From contig NZ_BAYE01000003.1 in the NCBI RefSeq assembly GCF_000685095.1, positions 1-64,000 on the forward strand: a DNA stretch of 64,000 nt, given 5' to 3'. Position 1 is the stretch's first letter, and every line of letters begins with the position of its first letter. This document shows positions 18,260 through 27,526 of the stretch, piece after piece. The stretch comes from Paraburkholderia caledonica NBRC 102488. GTDB lineage: Bacteria; Pseudomonadota; Gammaproteobacteria; Burkholderiales; Burkholderiaceae. The notes below the pieces were generated by a model, which worked only from the letters and a program-made list of their open reading frames with translations, did not search any database and had not been told where the DNA came from. The position numbers and the translations under genes are program-made.

Positions 18260-19645
18260 TTGGACAATGCACTACAGCAAGACGGCTTGAAACGCGGGCT
18301 GAAGAACCGCCACATCCAGCTCATCGCATTGGGCGGCGCGATCGGCACGGGACTCTTCCTCGGGTCGGCAAGCGTACTGCAGGCCGCGGGCCCTTCGATG
18401 ATTCTCGGCTATGCAATTGGCGGTGTCATCGCGTTCATGATCATGCGGCAGTTGGGCGAAATGGTCGCGCAGGAACCTGTGGCCGGCTCGTTCAGCCACT
18501 TCGCGTACAAGTATTGGGGCGACTTTCCCGGCTTTCTGTCTGGCTGGAACTACTGGGTGCTATACGTGCTCGTCAGCATGGCCGAATTGACGGCGGTCGG
18601 CACATACGTTCATTACTGGTGGCCCGGCGTGCCGACGTGGGTGTCGGCGCTGGTCTGCTTTGCGGGCATCAACGCGATCAACCTCGCGAACGTCAAAGCG
18701 TACGGCGAGACGGAATTCTGGTTCGCGATCATCAAGGTCGTGGCGGTAATCGGCATGATCCTGTTCGGCGGCTATCTGCTCGTCAGCGGACATGGCGGGC
18801 CGCAGGCGTCGATTAGCAATCTCTGGAGCCACGGCGGATTTTTCCCGCATGGGTTCCACGGACTCTTCACGATGCTCGCCGTCATCATGTTTTCGTTCGG
18901 CGGGCTGGAGCTGATCGGCATCACCGCAGCGGAAGCTGACGAGCCGCAAAAGAGCATTCCGAAGGCCGTTAATCAGGTCATCTACCGGATCCTGATTTTT
19001 TATATCTGCTCGCTCGCGGTGCTGCTGTCGCTGTATCCGTGGAACGAAGTCGCGGCCGGCGGCAGCCCGTTCGTGATGATCTTTTCGCAGATCGGTTCGA
19101 CGCTGACCGCCAACGTGCTGAACGTGGTGGTGCTGACCGCGGCGCTGTCTGTGTACAACAGCGGCGTCTATGCGAATAGCCGCATGCTGTACGGTCTCGC
19201 GGAACAAGGCAATGCGCCGCGCGCACTGATGAAGGTCGACCGGCGCGGTGTGCCGTATATGGCGATCGGCTTATCGGCGCTGGCCACGTTCACCTGCGTG
19301 ATCGTCAACTATCTGATTCCCGCCGAGGCGCTCGGCCTGCTGATGGCGCTCGTCGTCGCCGCACTCGTGCTGAACTGGGCGTTGATCAGCCTGACGCATC
19401 TGAAGTCGCGCCGGGCGATGGTCGCAGCGGGCGAGACACTCGTCTTCAAATCGTTCTGGTTTCCCGTCAGCAACTGGATCTGCCTCGCGTTCATGGCGCT
19501 GATCCTCGTGATTCTCGCGATGACCCCTGGCCTGTCGGTTTCCGTGCTGCTCGTGCCGTTATGGCTCGTGGTGATGTGGGCGGGCTATGCGTTCAAGCGG
19601 CGTCGCGCGGCGGCGCATGTTGCCGCGCGAGTGGTGGGACGCTAG
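18260..19645 (+). CDS. APC superfamily amino acid permease (ProY/AroP-like)
   Basis: This roughly 461-residue permease has twelve hydrophobic segments. It starts near LKRGLKNRHIQLIALGGAIG with the family motif GTGLFLGSA and later has GIAAAEADEPQKSIPKA-like spacing in TAAEADEPQKSIPKAV. It imports an amino acid by proton symport; proline, aromatic and GABA permeases look alike. No ATG is in frame near the N-terminus. I favour the TTG at 18260, six bases after GGGGCG; another TTG at 18167 would add 31 residues. The start is uncertain. Confidence 0.85.
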   Translation: MDNALQQDGLKRGLKNRHIQLIALGGAIGTGLFLGSASVLQAAGPSMILGYAIGGVIAFMIMRQLGEMVAQEPVAGSFSHFAYKYWGDFPGFLSGWNYWVLYVLVSMAELTAVGTYVHYWWPGVPTWVSALVCFAGINAINLANVKAYGETEFWFAIIKVVAVIGMILFGGYLLVSGHGGPQASISNLWSHGGFFPHGFHGLFTMLAVIMFSFGGLELIGITAAEADEPQKSIPKAVNQVIYRILIFYICSLAVLLSLYPWNEVAAGGSPFVMIFSQIGSTLTANVLNVVVLTAALSVYNSGVYANSRMLYGLAEQGNAPRALMKVDRRGVPYMAIGLSALATFTCVIVNYLIPAEALGLLMALVVAALVLNWALISLTHLKSRRAMVAAGETLVFKSFWFPVSNWICLAFMALILVILAMTPGLSVSVLLVPLWLVVMWAGYAFKRRRAAAHVAARVVGR

Positions 19646-19653
19646 GAGGGCGA

Positions 19654-19681
19654 GGCGAGCACGGCGAGAGCCGTGCTCGCC
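19654..19681. terminator. Hairpin after the permease gene
   Basis: A perfect 12-bp stem (19654-19665 with 19670-19681) around a GAGA loop begins eight bases after the stop codon. It lacks a T-tract on either strand, so it may stabilise the mRNA end or terminate with Rho help. Confidence 0.6.
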
Positions 19682-19682
19682 G

Positions 19683-19722
19683 AAAAGCAAAAACCCGCGA
19701 AGCGTTCGGCTTGCGCGGGTTT
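19683..19722 (-). terminator. Intrinsic terminator after tRNA-Leu
   Basis: On the minus strand a nine-base stem (19722-19714 with 19699-19691) is followed by T5-G-C-T4, located 55 bases after the tRNA 3' end. Confidence 0.8.
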
Positions 19723-19777
19723 GCGATACATCTTGCGGCTGATTTACCGCTGATTTCGTGCTGACTACGAAAATGTT

Positions 19778-19863
19778 TGGTGCCCAGGGCCGGAATCGAA
19801 CCGGCACGCCTTGCGGCGGGGGATTTTGAGTCCCCTGCGTCTACCAATTTCACCACCTGGGCA
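19778..19863 (-). tRNA. tRNA-Leu (CAA)
   Basis: The minus strand reads as an 86-base tRNA with a long variable arm, acceptor stem TGCCCAG paired with CTGGGCA, T loop GGTTCGAATCC and encoded CCA. The anticodon loop CTCAAAA gives anticodon CAA, which reads the leucine codon UUG. Confidence 0.95.
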
Positions 19864-19968
19864 GGTCTTGCAGCGCACGCGCGAGATGCTGGCGCGTGGC
19901 GAAGACGCAGATTATGGCCGAAAATTCGACGACGGGCAAGCCGGTTGCAGCCACCGCCCGCCATGCCG

Positions 19969-21354
19969 TCAAACAGTGCGCGAGAAACGTTCGAGCGTCT
20001 GTTGGCCGAGATAGCGGTCGAACACCATTGCGATGTTGCGCACGAGCATGCGCCCGGCCGTCTGCACTTCCAGCTTGCGCTCGGTCAGCGACACGAGGCC
20101 GTCCCGCTCGAAGCCGCGCAAGCGGTCGAGTTCGGGCTCGAACGTATCGGCGAAGCGGATGCCGTACAGCGCTTCGAATTCGTTGAACCGCAATTCCAGA
20201 TTGCACATCAACTGGGTGATGATGTCGCGGCGCAAACGGTCGTCGGCGGTGAGGCGTACACCGCGTGCAATTGCCAGTTTGCCGGCGTCGATCGCCGCGC
20301 CATACGCGGGCAGGTCTTTGGCATTCTGCGCGTAGACGTCACCGACCTTGCCGATCGACGACGCGCCGAAGCCGATCAGATCGCATTCGGCACGCGTGCT
20401 GTAGCCTTGGAAGTTGCGGTGCAAGGTTCGTTGTGCCTGCGCGCGCGCCAGTTCGTCGGTGGGCAGCGCGAAGTGATCCATGCCGATGTAGACGTAGCCC
20501 GCCGCTGTCAGACGCTCGACCACCCGTTGCAAGATGGCGAGCCGTATTGCAGGCGAGGGCAGCGTGGCCGCGTCCATCTGACGTTGCATTTTGAAAAGCC
20601 GCGGCATATGCGCATACGCGAACACGGAGAGGCGATCAGGCGTGAGTTCGATCATCGTATCGAGCGTGCGAGTGAAGCTTTCCACCGTTTGATGCGGCAG
20701 CCCGTAGATCAGATCGACGCCGATCGAATGAAAGCCTGTATGCCTCGCGGCCTGCATGACAGAGGCGGTCATATCGAGCGGCTGAATGCGGTTGATGGCG
20801 CGCTGCACGAGCGGATCGAAGTCCTGCACGCCGAGACTCAGGCGATTGAAGCCGAGCTTGCGTAGATGCGCAATGGTCTCGGGCGAAGCCTCGCGCGGAT
20901 CGACTTCGATCGAATATTCGGCTTCGTCGTCGGGCGGCAAGGTGAAGTGCTCGCGAGCCGCGCTCATCAACTCGGCCAGTTCATCGTTCGACATGAACGT
21001 GGGCGTGCCGCCGCCCAGATGCAATTGCGATACTGGCCGGCGCGTATCGAAACACGCGGCCTGCAAGGCCATTTCGCGCTTTAACTGTTCGAGGTAGGGG
21101 CGCGCGCGCGCGCGGTTTTTCGTCGCGATCTTGTTGCACCCGCAGTAGAAGCAAACCGTGTCGCAGAACGGAATATGAAAGTACAGCGAGAGGTCCGCGG
21201 CCGATGCGCCAGGGTCCGCTGCGGCGCGTAAATAGTCGGCAACCGAGAAGTTGTCGCGGAACTGAAGGGCTGTGGGATAGGACGTATAGCGTGGGCCGTT
21301 CGCGCTGTACCTGGCGAGCAGGTCAGGGCGAAACAGCGAATTGGCGGTGGTCAT
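19969..21354 (-). CDS. hemN: Oxygen-independent coproporphyrinogen III dehydrogenase HemN
   Basis: The 461-residue radical SAM protein has the 4Fe-4S cysteines Cys64, Cys68 and Cys71 in FCDTVCFYCGC, with the extra CGC cysteine typical of true HemN. SYPTALQF near the start and GASSIGK later are also family features. It decarboxylates coproporphyrinogen III to protoporphyrinogen IX without oxygen, in heme synthesis. The length fits HemN rather than the shorter HemW, a copy of which lies at 44023-45252. It stands alone on its strand. Confidence 0.95.
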   Translation of the reverse strand: MTTANSLFRPDLLARYSANGPRYTSYPTALQFRDNFSVADYLRAAADPGASAADLSLYFHIPFCDTVCFYCGCNKIATKNRARARPYLEQLKREMALQAACFDTRRPVSQLHLGGGTPTFMSNDELAELMSAAREHFTLPPDDEAEYSIEVDPREASPETIAHLRKLGFNRLSLGVQDFDPLVQRAINRIQPLDMTASVMQAARHTGFHSIGVDLIYGLPHQTVESFTRTLDTMIELTPDRLSVFAYAHMPRLFKMQRQMDAATLPSPAIRLAILQRVVERLTAAGYVYIGMDHFALPTDELARAQAQRTLHRNFQGYSTRAECDLIGFGASSIGKVGDVYAQNAKDLPAYGAAIDAGKLAIARGVRLTADDRLRRDIITQLMCNLELRFNEFEALYGIRFADTFEPELDRLRGFERDGLVSLTERKLEVQTAGRMLVRNIAMVFDRYLGQQTLERFSRTV

Positions 21355-21575
21355 GAATGGCTCGTTGTGATGGCCACCGGCAAAGAGGCGGGAACTCCGC
21401 TGTTTCCCGCGTTGATGAACGGAACTTGCGGCGCCTCACGAGCGTGGCCTTGAGGGTCAGTCGAGTTTACGTGAGCGGTTTCGCGCCGGATTGTGTAAAA
21501 AGGTCGCACGCGACGCAGTGGCACAATGCGGGTCGGGTGGCGATGCGCCGCTCTTCGATTTGAGGACAATGTGCA

Positions 21576-21896
21576 GTGAGCGATGTGCGCGATCGCGTGA
21601 CGAACCGCGACTTTCCGTTTGATGTGGCAGATCATGCGTGCCGCCCCGATTGCGGCGCGTGTTGCATCGCGCCGTCAATTTCGAGTCCCATTCCGGGCAT
21701 GCCGAACGGCAAGCCGGCGGGCGTGCGCTGCGTGCAATTAGGCGAAGACTTGCGATGCGCGATCTTCGGCCGGCCCGAGCGGCCGGCATGCTGCTCGGGG
21801 CTGCAGCCTCAGCTGGAAATGTGCGGGCCGGACAGAGGAAGAGCGCTTGCATGGCTCACGCTGCTCGAAGCGCAGACTCGGCCGGAAGTTGAATAA
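21576..21896 (+). CDS. YkgJ-type cysteine-cluster protein
   Basis: The 106-residue protein has eight cysteines placed as CRPDCGACC near residue 22 and later CVQLG, LRCAIF, ACCSG and MCG. This is the CxxxCxxCC pattern of the YkgJ/UPF0153 family, which probably binds a zinc or iron-sulfur centre. The function is unknown. The start is a GTG at 21576. It precedes the lipoprotein gene by 54 bases. Confidence 0.8.
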   Translation: MSDVRDRVTNRDFPFDVADHACRPDCGACCIAPSISSPIPGMPNGKPAGVRCVQLGEDLRCAIFGRPERPACCSGLQPQLEMCGPDRGRALAWLTLLEAQTRPEVE

Positions 21897-21950
21897 AGCA
21901 AGTATCTGGACCGAGGCAGGCTCTCAATTGTGGTTGATCGGAGATTGTGT

Positions 21951-22541
21951 ATGACTGGACTTGTCGCGCCCACCAGGCGCCGTTTTCTACTCGCAGCGCT
22001 GGCAGGTGCCGGCGCGCTTGGCGTTGTTTCGCTCACGGCCTGCGCCACGCCGATCTTCCCGTTCATTCCGTCTCATTACACGTTCTCGCAGCAGCAAGTG
22101 CAGGACGCCGTGCAGCGCAAGTTCCCTTATCAACGCACTGTCTCACAAGTATTCGACGTCGCGCTGAGCCATCCGGTGGTCGGCTTGCTGCCCGACGCGA
22201 ACCGCATTTCGGTGAAGCTCGATGCGCACCTCGCGAGCCCGTTCATGCCGCAGCCGGTTGACGGCGTCTTCACGTTGTCGAGCGAACTCGCCTACGACGC
22301 CGCGAGCAAATCCGTCGTGCTGAAGTCGCCCAATGTCGACAACGTCAGCGTGAGCGGCGAGGCGCAGGCTTATACGCAACAGATCAACGCCGCCGCCGCC
22401 GTGCTCGCCACGCAGTTGCTGAGCAATTACCCGATCTACACATTCAAGCCCGAACAACTTCAATTTGCCGGAGTTAATTACGAACCCGGTACAATCACCA
22501 TCCTTACAAACGGTATACGCGTGCAAATCGTCGAGAAGTGA
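21951..22541 (+). CDS. DUF1439-type lipoprotein with Tat-like signal
   Basis: The 196-residue product begins MTGLVAPTRRRFLLAALAG and reaches a lipobox LTAC near residue 31, so it should be an envelope lipoprotein whose signal carries a twin-arginine motif. The mature part matches the pattern of DUF1439 proteins of the lipid-binding SMP-like type, with YTFSQQQVQDAVQRKFPY at its start. Function is not established. An upstream GTG at 21930 is possible, but the ATG at 21951 gives a normal signal peptide. Confidence 0.75.
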   Translation: MTGLVAPTRRRFLLAALAGAGALGVVSLTACATPIFPFIPSHYTFSQQQVQDAVQRKFPYQRTVSQVFDVALSHPVVGLLPDANRISVKLDAHLASPFMPQPVDGVFTLSSELAYDAASKSVVLKSPNVDNVSVSGEAQAYTQQINAAAAVLATQLLSNYPIYTFKPEQLQFAGVNYEPGTITILTNGIRVQIVEK

Positions 22542-22628
22542 CGTTGCGCGTGGCCGGCAGGGCCGTGCGTCGTCGTGCCGGCCGTGCCAGTTCCGACAAT
22601 CGACAATCGAAAACGATGAGGGGCACGG

Positions 22629-23480
22629 ATGGACTGGTTATTGGCTTGCAAGGCGTTGATTCTGGGCGTCGTCGAAGGCTTGACGGAATTTTTGCCGGTG
22701 TCGAGCACAGGGCACCTGATCGTCGCGGGGAGTCTCCTCAACTTCACCGACGAACACGCTAAGACCTTCGACGTCGTCATTCAGCTCGGCGCGATTCTCG
22801 CGGTGTGCTGGGAGTTTCGCCGCCGCATCGGCAGCGTGGTGACCGGCCTGCCGAGCCGTCCGGAAGCGCGGCGCTTTACGTTGAACGTGATCATCGCGAC
22901 CATTCCGGCGGTCGTGCTCGGTCTGCTGCTGGAAAAGTCGATCAAGGCTGCGCTGTTTTCGCCGGTGCCCGTGGCGTTCGCGCTGGTGGTGGGCGGCGTC
23001 GTCATCTTGTGGGCAGAAGCGCGTCAACGCGCGCAAGCCCGCGAAGGCGGACAAGCCAGGGTTGCGCGTGTGACCAGCGTGGACGACCTGAGCGCGATGG
23101 ATGCGCTCAAAGTCGGCCTCGCTCAATGTTTCGCGTTGATCCCTGGCACGTCGCGCTCGGGCTCGACAATCATCGGCGGGATGTTGTTCGGACTCGACCG
23201 GCGCGTGGCCACTGAGTTTTCGTTTTTCCTCGCGATCCCGATCATGTTCGGCGCGACGGCCTACGAGTTGTACAAGGACTGGCATCTGCTGTCCGTCGAC
23301 GCGCTCGGCGTTTTCGCGCTTGGCTTCGTGGCGGCGTTTATCAGTGCCTTTCTGTGCGTGCGCTGGTTGCTTCGCTACATCGCCGGACACGATTTCACGG
23401 CGTTCGCGTGGTATCGCATCGGCTTTGGATTGCTGATCCTGCTAGTGGGCTATAGCGGCGCGCTGAGCTGGACGGAGTAA
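22629..23480 (+). CDS. uppP: Undecaprenyl-diphosphatase UppP (BacA)
   Basis: This 283-residue polytopic membrane protein carries both UppP signatures, [16 protein letters not shown] near residue 17 and [10 protein letters not shown] near residue 175. It removes a phosphate from undecaprenyl diphosphate to regenerate the lipid carrier for peptidoglycan and other glycans, and gives bacitracin resistance. It is 87 bases after the lipoprotein gene and is followed by a bidirectional terminator. Confidence 0.95.
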   Translation: MDWLLACKALILGVVEGLTEFLPVSSTGHLIVAGSLLNFTDEHAKTFDVVIQLGAILAVCWEFRRRIGSVVTGLPSRPEARRFTLNVIIATIPAVVLGLLLEKSIKAALFSPVPVAFALVVGGVVILWAEARQRAQAREGGQARVARVTSVDDLSAMDALKVGLAQCFALIPGTSRSGSTIIGGMLFGLDRRVATEFSFFLAIPIMFGATAYELYKDWHLLSVDALGVFALGFVAAFISAFLCVRWLLRYIAGHDFTAFAWYRIGFGLLILLVGYSGALSWTE

Positions 23481-23505
23481 GTCTCCTCGGCTTTTCGCAG
23501 GCCGG

Positions 23506-23545
23506 GAAAAAAGGTCCGTCACTCGAGTTGGCGGACCTTTTTGTT
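23506..23545. terminator. Bidirectional terminator between uppP and trmB
   Basis: An 11-bp stem (23508-23518 with 23532-23542) is flanked by an A-run before and a T-run after, so it can act on both strands. It lies between the convergent genes uppP and trmB. Confidence 0.9.
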
Positions 23546-23582
23546 TATGCGGTCGATGTTCTGACGACAAACGTCTCTGCGT

Positions 23583-24365
23583 TTATGCGACCTCGCGTTT
23601 GCGGAACACGAGATCCCACACACCGTGGCCGAGGCGCAGGCCGCGTCGCTCGAACTTCGTTACCGGACGATATTCGGGGCGCGGCGCATAGCCGTCGACG
23701 GTGTTTTGCAACGTCGGCTCGGCATTGAGCACTTCAAGCATCTGTTCGGCGTAGTTCTGCCAGTCGGTCGCGCAATGCAGATAGGCGCCGGGCTTCAGGC
23801 GCGACGCGAGCAGCGCGACGAACTTTGGCTGAATCAGGCGACGCTTGTGATGGCGCGCCTTGTGCCACGGGTCGGGAAAGAAGATGTGCACGCCGTCGAG
23901 GCTGTCCGGCGCGATCATCTGTTCGAGCACTTCCACGGCGTCGTGCTGAATGATGCGGATGTTGGTCAGCGCCTGCTCGCCCATCAACTTCAACAATGCG
24001 CCGACACCCGGTTCGTGCACTTCGACGCCGAGAAAATCGTCAGCCGGACGGTGCGAGGCGATTTCCGCGGTGGTCGCGCCCATGCCGAAGCCGATCTCCA
24101 GCACGCGCGGCGCTTCACGGCCGAATACACTGTTCCAGTCCGGCTGCTGCGGCGCAAACGGAACGACGAAGCGCGGGCCGAGTTCGTCCATCGCGCGGCG
24201 CTGACCGGTCGACACCCGGCCGGCGCGCGTGACAAAGCTGCGAATGCGCCGGCGATGCAAGGCTTCGCCGTGCGGCGCGGCGTCGTCGGCGGCGACATCG
24301 TCTGTTTCATTGGAGGACGTCGGAAGGTCGTCGGGCAAGCCGGCGTTGTTGGGATCGTGGATCAT
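23583..24365 (-). CDS. trmB: tRNA (guanine-N7)-methyltransferase TrmB
   Basis: The 260-residue protein has a hydrophilic N-terminal extension and then the SAM-binding motif [16 protein letters not shown], followed by [17 protein letters not shown], the TrmB signature, and [11 protein letters not shown]. It methylates G46 of the tRNA variable loop to m7G. The frame runs upstream to 24452, but MIHDPN at 24365 is the likely start. A candidate sRNA with its own terminator lies about 160 bases upstream on the same strand. Confidence 0.93.
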   Translation of the reverse strand: MIHDPNNAGLPDDLPTSSNETDDVAADDAAPHGEALHRRRIRSFVTRAGRVSTGQRRAMDELGPRFVVPFAPQQPDWNSVFGREAPRVLEIGFGMGATTAEIASHRPADDFLGVEVHEPGVGALLKLMGEQALTNIRIIQHDAVEVLEQMIAPDSLDGVHIFFPDPWHKARHHKRRLIQPKFVALLASRLKPGAYLHCATDWQNYAEQMLEVLNAEPTLQNTVDGYAPRPEYRPVTKFERRGLRLGHGVWDLVFRKREVA

Positions 24366-24525
24366 GGTCGATGCTGCTAAGGATGAAGGCTTCGCGGCTT
24401 GCTCGGCGCGGGTTGGCCCTAATTGGCGCTCGCTGACAACGACGCGGCGCACCGCGTTAGCGCGAGCCGGTTGTCATGTCGGCAAGCGGATTGCGATTAG
24501 TCGCCGCGCGGGCTAGCCGTCGCTA

Positions 24526-24553
24526 CAAAAAAGCCGCCTTCGTAGAGGCGGCT
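24526..24553 (-). terminator. Orphan intrinsic terminator upstream of trmB
   Basis: On the minus strand a seven-base-pair stem (24553-24547 with 24538-24532) and a loop of eight are followed by T6. No protein gene lies upstream on this strand until yggT and tRNA-Gly beyond 25258, so it most likely ends a small RNA or attenuates trmB. Confidence 0.85.
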
Positions 24554-24605
24554 CGTGCCTGGTTTTTGCCCAAGGCTCGGCAATAAGGTGGAGCGGTGTT
24601 GCAAG
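24526..24605 (-). ncRNA. Candidate small RNA upstream of trmB
   Basis: A promoter-like pair on the minus strand, TGGACG and TACCTT with 18 bases between (24640-24612), would start a transcript near 24605. It contains a hairpin formed by GCCTTGG and CCAGGC around an A-rich loop, then the GC-rich terminator with T6, giving about 80 bases. No open frame with a ribosome-binding site is seen. The structure resembles Hfq-type small RNAs, but this is inference from sequence alone. Confidence 0.45.
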
Positions 24606-24713
24606 TGCGCGTAAGGTAGCACAACGCGAAAGGGTGCGTCCAGACAGCGCGCGGTTCGTCGCGTCCGCGGGCAGCGCACATTACGTTTTAATAACAGTGC
24701 AGGTCTTGTATGA

Positions 24714-24752
24714 TTTAATCGTTCTGTAAGCCGGCACTTTCCAACGATTAAA
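24714..24752 (+). promoter_or_regulatory. 10-bp inverted repeat before the small transglycosylase gene
   Basis: TTTAATCGTT (24714-24723) and AACGATTAAA (24743-24752) are perfect inverse copies 19 bases apart, with the start codon 16 bases further on. A -10-like TATGAT (24709-24714) overlaps the first arm. The repeat could be an operator or a stem at the very 5' end of the mRNA. Confidence 0.55.
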
Positions 24753-24768
24753 CTACGCGAATACCGTT

Positions 24769-25152
24769 ATGAGTAAGCACACACACAATCACCGCGAAGC
24801 AAAACCAGCGAAAACCGGCTGGCGCCCGATTAAGCCGGCGCGTGTTCCTGCTACCTCCGTGAATGCGCTTCGGGAAGCGATGTCCGTTGAAAGTGTGCCG
24901 CTGACTCAATTCAACGACCTGCTGTGGCTCATGGCGCAGGAATCGGGCGGTGCGGTGAATCTGCGCAGTCCTAAATCCGGCGCGCGCGGGCTGTTTCAAT
25001 TGCTGCCGTCGCAATATGAATTGAATCCGGACGGCGTCAAGTCTTTTGGCAATGCAGTGGAAGAATGCCGCGGCGGAATTCGTTATATTCTCGGCCGCTA
25101 TCACAATGCGGCGTCCGCCCGTTTGGCATGGAAAGCCAATCAGTGGATTTGA
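24769..25152 (+). CDS. Small lysozyme-fold (SLT) transglycosylase-like protein
   Basis: This 127-residue protein has a basic N-terminal 30 residues and then a short SLT-type domain: MAQESGG with the likely catalytic Glu58, SPKSGARGLFQLLPSQY, and a C-terminal ILGRYHNAASARLAWK. These match the lytic transglycosylase pattern of E-S-x-x and G-x-x-Q. No signal peptide is seen, which is odd for a peptidoglycan enzyme; it may be exported by another route or serve as a specialised lysin. Its promoter region holds a notable inverted repeat. Confidence 0.7.
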   Translation: MSKHTHNHREAKPAKTGWRPIKPARVPATSVNALREAMSVESVPLTQFNDLLWLMAQESGGAVNLRSPKSGARGLFQLLPSQYELNPDGVKSFGNAVEECRGGIRYILGRYHNAASARLAWKANQWI

Positions 25153-25257
25153 CGTATCAGGCGTGTTTTGCTTCGCGTGACTGAAACTGAGGGCGGTGAA
25201 TGCAGATACTTTCTTCGAAGCAGTTGCGAGCGGGTTGCGAAACTGCCGGAAAGTATC

Positions 25258-25331
25258 TGGAGCGGGCGATGGGAATCGAACCCACGGCTCTAGCTTGGGA
25301 AGCTAGGGTATTACCATTATACGACGCCCGC
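25258..25331 (-). tRNA. tRNA-Gly (CCC)
   Basis: The minus strand gives a 74-base tRNA with acceptor stem GCGGGCG/CGCCCGC, T loop GGTTCGATTCC and encoded CCA. The anticodon loop TTCCCAA gives anticodon CCC. It lies 105 bases after yggT on the same strand. Confidence 0.95.
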
Positions 25332-25436
25332 AGAGCGCGCTATTTTACTCGGGAAAGGGCAGCGAGCGCAAACTGCGTCGCCGCTTTCCTTATGCCGCGC
25401 TGTGCGCGGCGACATCGTCCAGCATTCCGCTCCGCT

Positions 25437-26000
25437 TTAGATCACGAAGTAAGTCAGCTGAACGGCGGCGCGCGTGACCACCATCAGCAGCACCTGCACG
25501 ATCACGAAAAGAAGAATCGGCGAGAGGTCGATGCCTCCGAGATGCGGCACGACGCGTCGCAGCGGATTCAGAAACGGCGCGGTCAGTTGATAAAGGATCG
25601 GCATTGCTGGCGAACGCGGATTCAGCCACGACAGCAGCGCCATCAGGATCGTCATCCAGATGATCAGATTCAGCGCCCACTTGATCACGGTCAGCACCGC
25701 GACGATCAGCAGCGTCGGCACCAGCGTGAGCGGGTCGGCGCCGGTCAGGACCACCATCAGCACGACGTAGACGATCGCCGCGATCAGCGCCGCGACGAGG
25801 CTCGCCCAGTCGACGTTGCGCGTGCTCGGCAGAATGCGGCGCAGCGGCAGAACGATCCAGTTCGTCGCTTGTAGCACGGCGTTCGTGACCGGGTTGTACG
25901 GCGGCATGCGCACGACCTGCAGCCAGGCGCGCAGCAGCAACGCCGCGCCGAATAGCGTGAAGACGGTATTGAGCAGAAAACGGGCGATATCGCCAAACAT
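25437..26000 (-). CDS. YggT family integral membrane protein
   Basis: The 187-residue protein has two YggT repeats, each with paired hydrophobic helices. The first holds RAWLQVVRMPPYNPVTNAVLQATNWIV in its helical hairpin region and the second ends with the string FLNPLRRVVPHLGGIDLSPIL. YggT proteins occur near cell division and pilus loci and help osmotic or envelope tolerance; the molecular role is unknown. It is the last protein gene of a likely operon with the DUF2520 and EthD genes. Confidence 0.88.
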   Translation of the reverse strand: MFGDIARFLLNTVFTLFGAALLLRAWLQVVRMPPYNPVTNAVLQATNWIVLPLRRILPSTRNVDWASLVAALIAAIVYVVLMVVLTGADPLTLVPTLLIVAVLTVIKWALNLIIWMTILMALLSWLNPRSPAMPILYQLTAPFLNPLRRVVPHLGGIDLSPILLFVIVQVLLMVVTRAAVQLTYFVI

Positions 26001-26198
26001 CGTGTGTCCTTATGCTTCTGATGACAGCCGCGGAACGGCATGGGCGCCGGCGCTCTTCGGTCTCGTGCACCGGCGGGTCAGTAACTGGCATCGGCCGCCG
26101 ACGCGGCCGCATGCATTGCAAAGCGGATGATACGGGTCGTGCAAGGGGCGCATTTCCAACGTCGGACGAGGAGCCGCCCCCGCATCAACTGCGGCCAG

Positions 26199-26519
26199 TC
26201 ACACGGAAACCTTGATTTCGCTGATGAGAATGGCGCCGTTGCCGCCGTCGGTGTAATTCGGAATGTCGGCCAGCAGGCGTTCGGATGCCGGCTTGAAGAC
26301 CTTGTAGAAGTCATCCGTGCTGTCGAACAGGAAATGACCTGCGGCCACATACGGCGGCGGCGTACCCGGCGGGCCCGCGTTGATGCCTACGTCGACGGAC
26401 CAGCCCTTCAGCGACGGGCCGAACAGTTCCGCCGCGAGCGGCATGTGGGTGACGCAGTAATAGTCCACGTCGAAGTGGCCGTTTTCCCGATACGGATAGA
26501 GGATGCTGACCTTGATCAT
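26199..26519 (-). CDS. EthD family protein
   Basis: The 106-residue protein is a single EthD/dimeric alpha-beta barrel domain, with MIKVSILYPYRENGHFDVDYY at the start and HMPLAAELFG after it. The domain was named from ETBE degradation, but most members have unknown roles. The frame is open further upstream, but the ATG at 26519 exactly begins the domain. It lies 77 bases after the DUF2520 gene. Confidence 0.85.
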   Translation of the reverse strand: MIKVSILYPYRENGHFDVDYYCVTHMPLAAELFGPSLKGWSVDVGINAGPPGTPPPYVAAGHFLFDSTDDFYKVFKPASERLLADIPNYTDGGNGAILISEIKVSV

Positions 26520-26596
26520 TGTGCGTTCTCGTCTGTTGGTCCCGAAGCGAGGCGCCGGCGGATTGCGCGCGGCGCCGGACGTCACATTATCACGGC

Positions 26597-27526
26597 TTAC
26601 TTGACGCTTGCACCTGCTGCCGCCTGATTCAGCGAGCGGCTCAACGAATCTTCCACCGCGTCTGCGATTGCGGCGATTGCCGCAGGCGGCGTGGCGCGGC
26701 GTTGCGCCAGCTCGACCGCGCGCCGTGACAGCAGACCATACAACGCAGCGTGATCGCCGCCGAGGCTTTCCATCAACGCCAACTGCTTCTGCACGACACC
26801 GGTGTCGCCGCGCGAGACCGGCCCCGCCAGCGCATTGGACAGTCCCTTGTCGCGAGCGGTCTGGATGGTGCCCGCGAGCATCGGCAACAGCGCGCGTAAC
26901 GCTTCGTCCTCGGCAAAACCGAGCGTGCGCCACAGCGCGACGCATTCAGCCAGGCTGCAGAGCGCGAAACTCGCCGCATAGTGCGCGGCGCCGTGGTACA
27001 GCATGCGGCCGCCCGGCGGAATCGACAACGGATGGCAGCCGAGCGCGACGGCCAACGCCGTCAGCGTGTCTTTCAGGTCGCCGTCGGCCTCGATCGTCAC
27101 CGAACAGCCGGCGATACGGTCGAGGTCGGCCAGCTCGCCGCTGAACAGGTAGAGCGGGTGAAAGCCCCCAATCGACGCGCCCTGGTCCCGCGCGCCCGCC
27201 AGCAACTCGACCGGCGACGCGCCGCTGCAATGCACGAGCGCCTTGCCATAGACTGCATCGGCGGCGAAACGCAGTGTGTGCGCTGACGTACCGATGCTGT
27301 CGTCGGGAACGGCTAAAAAGACAACATCGGCGCCGTCGACGACTTGCTGAGGATCATCGAGCGCCACGCAGTTGGGAATCTGACTGGCGAGCCGACTAGC
27401 GGAAGCGGGCGTGCGGCTCGCCACTGCCGTCACCGGATAGCCTGCGCGCGAGAAACTCAGCGCGAGGCATCGCGCGAGCCGGCCCGCGCCGATAAACCCG
27501 AGGCGTGGCAAATGGGAGTGGGACAT
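26597..27526 (-). CDS. Rossmann-like / DUF2520 domain protein
   Basis: The 309-residue product has an N-terminal NAD(P)-binding fold (GFIGAGRLARCLALSFSRAG), then HCSGASPVELL, GGFHPLYLF and a helical C-terminal domain of the DUF2520 type. It looks like a dehydrogenase related to pyrroline-carboxylate or 6-phosphogluconate dehydrogenases, without a known substrate. MSHSHLPRL at 27526 is the best start, as the frame continues 12 codons upstream without a better signal. It heads the yggT cluster. Confidence 0.85.
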   Translation of the reverse strand: MSHSHLPRLGFIGAGRLARCLALSFSRAGYPVTAVASRTPASASRLASQIPNCVALDDPQQVVDGADVVFLAVPDDSIGTSAHTLRFAADAVYGKALVHCSGASPVELLAGARDQGASIGGFHPLYLFSGELADLDRIAGCSVTIEADGDLKDTLTALAVALGCHPLSIPPGGRMLYHGAAHYAASFALCSLAECVALWRTLGFAEDEALRALLPMLAGTIQTARDKGLSNALAGPVSRGDTGVVQKQLALMESLGGDHAALYGLLSRRAVELAQRRATPPAAIAAIADAVEDSLSRSLNQAAAGASVK

